Assembly (NCBI GenBank): GCA_021160765.1
Contig: JAGHBW010000146.1
Span: 1 to 5,250, forward strand
Direction of reading: 5' to 3'
DNA from: Thermoplasmata archaeon
GTDB lineage: Archaea; Thermoplasmatota; Penumbrarchaeia; Penumbrarchaeales; EX4484-36
Length of the DNA: 5,250 nucleotides
The notes under the pieces are model-generated. The model had not been told where the DNA came from, did no database searches, and saw only the letters and a list, made by a program, of their open reading frames with translations. Positions 1-4,097 of this stretch are shown piece by piece (the first letter of the stretch is position 1; every line of letters starts with the position of its first letter). Made by a program: the position numbers and the translations under genes.

Positions 1-1
1 A

Positions 2-511
2 TACAATGATGGTATTACAAGACTGGCTGAGGAGTGGATGGAGGGGATACGGAAGGGAAGGGTGGGAGGGATTGCTCCGTTTCAGGGCGTCATGTACACG
101 GTACTAACGAGAATTCCGGTGGACCTCCGATGCGGCGCAGGGAGGGATGCCTTCGCCATACACCCCAACGGTACAGTTATGGCGTGTCCCATAAGCCCCG
201 AGTTCTCCTTTAACATACTTGGCGAAATTAAGGGAAGGAGATCCCACGACTTTATAAATTCGGTTGAACTGGACGAGCCGTGCAGGTCCTGTGACATAAG
301 ATGGGTGTGCGGTGGAAGGTGCCTCTTCGCCAACAAAACGAAATTATGGGGGGAGGAGGGGTTCAGAAAGGTGTGTGAAACTGTTCGCCATCTGGTTAGA
401 ACTATGGAAGGATACAGGGAAGAGGTGTGGGAGCTTATTGGCGACGGAGTGGTATCGCTGGATGACTTCTTCTATCCAAGGGTGAACAACGGTGTGGAGG
501 TCATCCCTTGA
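2..511 (+). CDS. Radical SAM/SPASM domain protein, C-terminal part (5' end outside window)
   Basis: The frame is open from the left edge, so the ATG at 38 is internal and the N-terminal radical SAM core (CX3CX2C motif) is not visible. The visible 169 residues hold a complete SPASM domain. Counting from the Met at 38, Cys32 and Cys50 fit CX12GX4C, Cys82, 85, 91 and 95 fit CX2CX5CX3C, and Cys113 is the final ligand. These seven cysteines normally bind two auxiliary 4Fe-4S clusters. SPASM enzymes typically modify ribosomal peptides or proteins, as in sactipeptide maturases and anaerobic sulfatase-maturing enzymes. The ACPISPE stretch at Cys50 and the overall layout recall the archaeal putative peptide-modifying group typified by AF0577; that subfamily assignment is from memory and moderate. 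The substrate is unknown and no precursor peptide gene is visible. The stop overlaps the convergent zinc-ribbon gene by 11 bases. Confidence 0.88.
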   Translation, partial: YNDGITRLAEEWMEGIRKGRVGGIAPFQGVMYTVLTRIPVDLRCGAGRDAFAIHPNGTVMACPISPEFSFNILGEIKGRRSHDFINSVELDEPCRSCDIRWVCGGRCLFANKTKLWGEEGFRKVCETVRHLVRTMEGYREEVWELIGDGVVSLDDFFYPRVNNGVEVIP

Positions 512-797
512 AAAACCTCTCCGCCCGGTGTATCCGATAGGCGAATGCGTAGAGCAATACCGCAGGGGAGATAAAAATAAGAGCTGCCCCGTGAACCTTT
601 TGTGGTCCTGATAAGGAGAGGAAGTAAATAGAGAGGAGAAAGGTGAATAAGAACAGGGAGATGAGGGCGAAGAACACGATATGGGGGAATGGGGTCAGGT
701 CCTCTACAACGTTAAGAGGACCCCCACATTTTGGACAACTTCTGAATATTGGAAATGAGCTGTGCCAGCCACATTTTTCACATTTCACGTATCTCAA
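501..797 (-). CDS. Small zinc-ribbon membrane protein, two predicted transmembrane helices
   Basis: The 98-residue product has an N-terminal zinc ribbon (Cys6-X2-Cys9 and Cys21-X2-Cys24, the second as CPKCGG) followed by two hydrophobic segments at about residues 38-62 and 71-89 and a short basic tail (RIHRAERFFKG). The ribbon probably faces the cytoplasm, with the helices forming a hairpin in the membrane. This architecture is common in archaea and its function is generally unknown. The start is TTG at 795-797, overlapping the folD stop as TTGA. A GGGGAG ribosome binding site at 806-811 sits 8 bases upstream, inside the folD coding end. The in-frame GTG at 786-788 is 17 bases from that site and so less likely. 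The tight overlap implies co-transcription and coupled translation with folD, but the sequence shows no biochemical link. The 3' end runs into the end of the convergent radical SAM gene. Confidence 0.8.
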   Translation of the reverse strand: MRYVKCEKCGWHSSFPIFRSCPKCGGPLNVVEDLTPFPHIVFFALISLFLFTFLLSIYFLSLSGPQKVHGAALIFISPAVLLYAFAYRIHRAERFFKG

Positions 798-1738
798 CCT
801 ATCTTCTCCCCTTTTTTTGTTTCTAAAATGCTGTTTAATATATTATCATCAATCCCCCATGGGATACCCTCTACCCTTGCTGATGCAAGATACGTGTTTA
901 CCATCAACATTGCAACAGTCATGGGCCCGACTCCCCCGGGGACTGGTGTTGCTGCAGAGGCCTTTTCTGAGATGGACTCCCAGTGGAAATCTCCAACAAG
1001 TCTGTACCCCTTCTCTTTTGCAGGGTCCTCAACACGATTTATTCCCACATCTATTGCTACTGCTCCATCCTTTATATCCTCTCCCCTCAGCATTTCCGGT
1101 CGGCCAACAGCAGATATCACTATGTCTGCATCCTTTAGGTGCCTTTTGAGATCCTTCACACGGGAATGAAGGAGGGTGACAGCAGCATTGGCCCATGGCT
1201 TTTTGAGGGAGAGTAGTATTGAGAGTGGTCTTCCCACAATGTTTGACCTGCCCAAAACGGATACGGATGAACCTTCCACAGGGATGTTGTACCTGTGAAG
1301 AAGGTAGAGAACCCCCAGGGGAGTGCACGGGATGAATCGCGGATGCCCCCGGGAGAGATACCCCATGTTAACCGGATGGAATCCATCCACGTCCTTTTCA
1401 GGTGATATGCTCTCTATCGCCCTCTCCTCATCAAGTTGAGGAGGAAGGGGAAGTTGCAAAAGTATCCCGTGGAATCTTTTTTCCGAGTTCAGATTTTTAA
1501 GAACATCTTCAAGTTCTTTCTGTGATATATCCCCGGGGAGGGTGATGGTTTCTGAATATATCCCCAGTTCCCTTGAGACCCGTGCCTTTGATGAGACATA
1601 TATCTTTGATGCAGGGTTGTCCCCAACAAGAACCACAGCGAGCCCCGGGGTTATCCCCTCTTTAACAGCCTCCTCAACGGCTTTCTTTACCTTCTCCCTT
1701 ATCTCCTGTGCTACAGCTTTACCATCTATAAGTTGCAT
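794..1738 (-). CDS. folD: Bifunctional methylene-tetrahydrofolate dehydrogenase / methenyl-tetrahydrofolate cyclohydrolase FolD
   Basis: FolD oxidises 5,10-methylene-tetrahydrofolate with NAD(P)+ to 5,10-methenyl-tetrahydrofolate and hydrolyses that to 10-formyl-tetrahydrofolate. It is a cytoplasmic enzyme of one-carbon metabolism, feeding purine synthesis and methyl-group interconversion. Family motifs appear in order over 314 residues: YVSSK at 47-51 with the catalytic Lys51, GILLQLPLP at 91-99 with Gln95, PEKDVDGFHPVNMG at 113-126 with the substrate-binding Asp pair, CTPLGV at 138-143, the Rossmann motif LGRSNIVGRP at 162-171, SAVGRPEML at 209-217, and TPVPGGVGPMT at 264-274. All key residues are intact, so it should be active. 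FolD proteins are usually about 280-300 residues; here about 25 extra residues follow the last conserved helix. The ATG at 1736-1738 has no Shine-Dalgarno but a TATA-like element about 25 bases upstream, which suggests a leaderless transcript. It is the first gene of a pair with the zinc-ribbon membrane protein. Confidence 0.97.
   Translation of the reverse strand: MQLIDGKAVAQEIREKVKKAVEEAVKEGITPGLAVVLVGDNPASKIYVSSKARVSRELGIYSETITLPGDISQKELEDVLKNLNSEKRFHGILLQLPLPPQLDEERAIESISPEKDVDGFHPVNMGYLSRGHPRFIPCTPLGVLYLLHRYNIPVEGSSVSVLGRSNIVGRPLSILLSLKKPWANAAVTLLHSRVKDLKRHLKDADIVISAVGRPEMLRGEDIKDGAVAIDVGINRVEDPAKEKGYRLVGDFHWESISEKASAATPVPGGVGPMTVAMLMVNTYLASARVEGIPWGIDDNILNSILETKKGEKIG
806..811 (-). promoter_or_regulatory. 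Ribosome binding site for the zinc-ribbon membrane protein
   Basis: On the minus strand, GGGGAG lies 8 bases before the TTG at 797. It decides for TTG over the nearby in-frame GTG and suggests true re-initiation rather than only read-through from folD. Confidence 0.6.
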
Positions 1739-1758
1739 GATTGGGGTATCGGTATGCC

Positions 1759-1767
1759 AATTAAAAG
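1759..1767 (-). promoter_or_regulatory. Possible TATA box for a leaderless folD transcript
   Basis: The minus strand reads CTTTTAATT, close to the archaeal box A. Its centre is about 25 bases from the A of the folD ATG, so transcription would start at or next to the start codon. That agrees with the absence of a ribosome binding site in the 39-base gap. The match is imperfect and the region is AT-rich, so co-transcription with the upstream gene remains possible. Confidence 0.35.
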
Positions 1768-1777
1768 ATTAACCCTT

Positions 1778-2395
1778 TTATGTGGAGAGTACTATTCCCT
1801 TTCTCTGTGGGGCGGAGTGAACGGAGTTTTCTATTACGATTATACTTTTTTCATCCTTTATATCAAGGGGGACAGGGGGGTGATTTTCTTGTAAATAAAT
1901 AAGAGCAAGTATGGATAGGAATGGCCTTGTGGAACGATCAAAGAAGGAAATGCTACTTACAGGGATATACGAAGGGATGGTACATGTGGCCTTGCCGTAT
2001 TTATCATTTTGGAGGAAATCGTATATATCGTAGGGCAAGGATAAGACCTTCTTTAAGGTGGAATGTACAGCAAGATCTCTTACTTTATGACCAAGCCTTC
2101 TCCCTCTCAAAGAATGTTTCCTCGGTTTGTATTCCTTTAACCAAGCTCTCAACTCTTTTTCATCGAAAGCATAAAAGAAGTTTTTGATGTCATAATAAAG
2201 TTCTGATACCCCTTTAGTATCAATAAAGTAGTCTTTGTTGACCCGATGGAAGATTAATCCTGCAATAGAAGAGGATTCAGCCTTATACAGAAAGGTGATT
2301 TTGGCTACAGATGAACGGAGTTGTACGGAATGAGTTACTGCTTGAACATCCATTACCCAGGGTTTGATGCGTTTCAATACCTTAGGGATGAGCAC
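1778..2395 (-). CDS. Hypothetical basic protein, 205 residues
   Basis: I do not recognise this family. An open stretch of 205 codons is unlikely by chance in AT-rich DNA (about 5 in 100,000 at uniform codon frequencies), and the composition looks like a soluble globular protein. It has no signal peptide and no convincing transmembrane helix. Residues 84-116 are rich in Lys, Arg and His (RKHSLRGRRLGHKVR around 92-106), compatible with nucleic acid binding. Residues 56-85 are rich in Tyr and Phe, and the last 35 residues are polar. The start shown is GTG at 2393-2395, without a ribosome binding site; ATG at 2351-2353 (residue 15) is an alternative. An in-frame TAA lies 18 bases upstream, next to an eight-base A run (minus strand). 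It lies 39 bases upstream of folD on the same strand, so an operon is possible. It could also be a lineage-specific gene or a remnant of a larger one. Confidence 0.55.
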   Translation of the reverse strand: MLIPKVLKRIKPWVMDVQAVTHSVQLRSSVAKITFLYKAESSSIAGLIFHRVNKDYFIDTKGVSELYYDIKNFFYAFDEKELRAWLKEYKPRKHSLRGRRLGHKVRDLAVHSTLKKVLSLPYDIYDFLQNDKYGKATCTIPSYIPVSSISFFDRSTRPFLSILALIYLQENHPPVPLDIKDEKSIIVIENSVHSAPQRKGIVLST

Positions 2396-2423
2396 TGAAT
2401 TTTCTTTTTTTTAATAATGCACA

Positions 2424-2429
2424 CTATAG
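2424..2429 (-). promoter_or_regulatory. Weak TATA-like element before the hypothetical 205-residue gene
   Basis: The hexamer CTATAG is centred about 31 bases upstream of the GTG at 2395, which would give a leader of only a few bases. It is a short match and the only TATA-like element I can place at a sensible distance for this leftward gene. Confidence 0.2.
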
Positions 2430-2507
2430 GGAAGTAGTTCTCCGGATTTTGTTGACCAACCAAGCTCAGTCCTCCTTTCGTCTGGTGAGCAAAAATCTGC
2501 GGAACAA

Positions 2508-2515
2508 CTTATAAG
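2508..2515 (+). promoter_or_regulatory. Archaeal TATA box (distal) of the propeller gene
   Basis: CTTATAAG is a near-perfect box A preceded by the purine/A-rich GGAACAA, as expected for a BRE. It predicts transcription starting near 2537, leaving a leader of about 130 bases. The octamer is its own reverse complement, so TBP could also bind for leftward transcription. Direction is inferred from the BRE-like side. Confidence 0.45.
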
Positions 2516-2543
2516 GTTTACTAATTTTTGGACAAAGTTACTG

Positions 2544-2551
2544 TATAAATA
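2544..2551 (+). promoter_or_regulatory. Archaeal TATA box (proximal) of the propeller gene
   Basis: TATAAATA is a consensus TATA sequence that predicts a start near 2573 and a leader of about 95 bases containing the hairpin at 2621-2636. The sequence alone cannot decide between this and the distal box at 2508-2515; both may be used. Confidence 0.45.
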
Positions 2552-2620
2552 ATTTCTTAATTTTCGGATATCCAGGAATTGGAAATTAAAAAATAGGAAA
2601 TGGATATAGATAGTTTTTCG

Positions 2621-2636
2621 CCCTTCTGAAGAAGGG
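2621..2636 (+). repeat. Perfect inverted repeat / hairpin in the propeller gene leader
   Basis: CCCTTC and GAAGGG form a six-base-pair stem with the loop TGAA. It sits 15 bases before the ribosome binding site of the exported propeller gene. It is not followed by a T run on either strand, so it is not an obvious terminator. It could be an mRNA structure affecting stability or translation, or a regulator site. Confidence 0.5.
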
Positions 2637-2651
2637 GTAAGAGAAAAAGTG

Positions 2652-2661
2652 AAGGAGGTGA
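2652..2661 (+). promoter_or_regulatory. Strong Shine-Dalgarno that fixes the TTG start at 2668
   Basis: AAGGAGGTGA matches the expected archaeal 16S rRNA 3' end over ten bases and lies 6 bases before TTG (2668-2670). The strong site explains use of the weak start codon, and the resulting protein begins with a clean signal peptide. Confidence 0.85.
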
Positions 2662-2667
2662 GAGAAG

Positions 2668-4041
2668 TTGAGAGGGAGTGTATTAATTGGCTTGGCATCG
2701 GTGTTGATGGTTGCACTGATGTTCTTGCCTGAGGTGCCTGTGGCAAGTGCGGAGTATTCCCAATCGTTGGCACAGAATACAGAGGGCTATCCAGTCTCTC
2801 CTCAGCATCCTGCAATAGATGCTCGTTTGAATTATGTCTATGTGGTCTATGAGGCATACAATGCGAATACGGGTTTTACGAATATAGCTATAAGATACAG
2901 TGCGAACCATGGAAGGACTTGGGGACCCCAGTACTGGGTTGCTGAAGGGAATTCAATTCAAAGATATCCAGACATTAAGGTAGTCCCCCACTCGGGGGAG
3001 ATACATATAGTCTGGGAAGAGCAATACACTCTGAATGGGATTAAATGCTGGGCTATTGCCCATAGAGATCATGCACCTGGACCGATTACAGATCCGAATA
3101 GCCCCTCCTCGCTATGGGGTTCAACGGTCTTCTTGTCTTCCTCAACACAGTACATGGGATTACCAAAACTGGCAACGGACAAGGTAGTTGTAGGAGATGC
3201 TACGTACAAATGGGTACATGTTGTATGGCAGGAGGATGTAGATTCTAGTAGTGGAGTGCAGTTTGAGATAAATTATATTGAAAGTTATGATAATGGTGTT
3301 ACCTGGAGTTCCATAGCAACGATTTCAACGATAGACTCCATAGACTCCGTACATCCTGCTATAGCATGTAGCCACGATGCAACCACGAACGTGGAATATT
3401 GGTATGCCGTTTGGCAGGAGGACACGCCATCTAATAGTGAGATTTATTATGCTCGGGGAGTATCTACACCTCAATCATCTCCGGGATGGAGCCCCTCTCA
3501 TGAGCCAAACTATCAAATTTCTAATGCCTATCCCAATAATGCACAGGAGCCAGATGTGGCAGCATACTATAGTACAATAACCGTCGTATGGCAACAACCG
3601 ATAACTGCTACGTCTGGTGAAGTCTGGTATCGACAGTGTGTGAACAATTATGGTACTAGCTGGGGGTCAATAGCTCAGCTAACGCCCAGCGGATATCCTC
3701 GCATAGATCTTTCCACATGGGGGCCAGCTATTGATGCGGACGACACCAAAATATATGTAGTGATGATTCAATTTGATGATCCATCCGAACAGACCGAAAG
3801 TGTTTATCAAACAATATATAACTATCAGAATCAAGATCCCGTTTTTGGAAATACCGGATGGTACGCAGATAAAGTGATATATCAATCATCCTATCAGAAA
3901 AACTATCCAGACGTTGCAGCTGAAACATCGGAGGATTCATATTCGTCAGTGTGTAATAATAGAGCTTATACTTGGGGTCATATAACTTTTGAACAGGCCA
4001 TAGGAACCAGTCAGATATGGTACGTTAGAGGTCCAAGCTAA
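2668..4041 (+). CDS. Exported sialidase-like (BNR/Asp-box) beta-propeller protein
   Basis: The 457-residue product starts with a signal peptide (short basic n-region, hydrophobic core at about 4-20, VASA ending at residue 28). The mature part consists almost entirely of seven repeats. Each has a strand beginning xPD/AI (Pro48, 101, 166, 230, 295, 353, 414) and a second strand of the VVWQE type (at about 59, 114, 185, 247, 306, 364, 439). Asp-box motifs appear in repeats 1, 3 and 5: SANHGRTW (78-85), SYDNGVTW (206-213) and the weaker NNYGTSW (326-332). This is the fold of sialidases and related six- or seven-bladed propellers. I see no sialidase FRIP motif or arginine triad, so enzymatic sialidase activity is not supported; binding or a surface structural role is more likely. 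There is no C-terminal membrane or sorting anchor; the protein ends right after the last repeat. TTG start with a perfect ribosome binding site. Confidence 0.88.
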   Translation: MRGSVLIGLASVLMVALMFLPEVPVASAEYSQSLAQNTEGYPVSPQHPAIDARLNYVYVVYEAYNANTGFTNIAIRYSANHGRTWGPQYWVAEGNSIQRYPDIKVVPHSGEIHIVWEEQYTLNGIKCWAIAHRDHAPGPITDPNSPSSLWGSTVFLSSSTQYMGLPKLATDKVVVGDATYKWVHVVWQEDVDSSSGVQFEINYIESYDNGVTWSSIATISTIDSIDSVHPAIACSHDATTNVEYWYAVWQEDTPSNSEIYYARGVSTPQSSPGWSPSHEPNYQISNAYPNNAQEPDVAAYYSTITVVWQQPITATSGEVWYRQCVNNYGTSWGSIAQLTPSGYPRIDLSTWGPAIDADDTKIYVVMIQFDDPSEQTESVYQTIYNYQNQDPVFGNTGWYADKVIYQSSYQKNYPDVAAETSEDSYSSVCNNRAYTWGHITFEQAIGTSQIWYVRGPS

Positions 4042-4059
4042 CAGATGTGGTAGTAAAAT

Positions 4060-4067
4060 CCATATAC
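4060..4067 (+). promoter_or_regulatory. Possible TATA box of the FG-GAP protein gene
   Basis: CCATATAC is centred about 34 bases before the ATG at 4098, which would give a leader of some 8 bases. The match is modest. The only ribosome-binding-like sequence is GGTGT at 4089-4093, so a short leader with weak initiation fits. Read-through from the upstream gene is the alternative. Confidence 0.25.
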
Positions 4068-4070
4068 TCT

Positions 4071-4085
4071 CCTTTTTTTTATTTA
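4071..4085 (+). terminator. Oligo-T transcript end after the propeller gene
   Basis: CC followed by eight T (4073-4080) and then ATTTA lies about 30 bases past the stop at 4041, with no hairpin before it. This is the usual form of archaeal intrinsic termination. It would partly or fully separate the two propeller genes transcriptionally. Confidence 0.5.
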
Positions 4086-4097
4086 TGTGGTGTCTCA

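Larger units (their letters stand above)
2396..2667. other. Divergent intergenic region between the hypothetical gene and the propeller gene
   Basis: These 272 AT-rich bases separate a leftward and a rightward gene. They contain an eight-base T run (2405-2412), the ten-base palindrome GTTGACCAAC (2451-2460), two strong rightward TATA boxes, a hairpin and a ribosome binding site. A pair of loosely complementary arms (GATTTTG near 2445 and CAAAAATC near 2491) flanks the palindrome. No convincing protein-coding or tRNA gene was seen. Confidence 0.6.

Noticed and set aside
643..1169. Two long plus-strand frames (643-1149 and 762-1169) opposite folD and the zinc-ribbon gene
   Set aside because: They are antisense to conserved FolD motifs, show low-complexity composition rich in Leu, Pro and Ser, and have no ribosome binding site.
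1921..2187. Plus-strand frame of 88 codons opposite the hypothetical protein
   Set aside because: It is much shorter than the 205-codon frame on the other strand, has no ribosome binding site or promoter, and its Trp/Arg/Cys-rich product looks like an antisense artefact.
1778..2395. PD-(D/E)XK nuclease based on IDTK at residues 58-61 of the hypothetical protein
   Set aside because: A lone D-x-K is too common. No upstream Asp in a convincing strand context or other nuclease motif was found.
2621..2636. Rho-independent terminator
   Set aside because: The stem is not followed by a T run on either strand and lies just upstream of a ribosome binding site.
2411..2857. Minus-strand frame of 148 codons across the intergenic region and the start of the propeller gene
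   Set aside because: It overlaps the signal peptide and first repeat of a well-supported gene and its composition is not protein-like, except for a short stretch near its end that is noted as a possible remnant.
2668..4041. Catalytic sialidase (neuraminidase)
   Set aside because: Asp-boxes mark the fold, not the activity. No FRIP-type motif, arginine triad or Tyr/Glu nucleophile pair could be placed.
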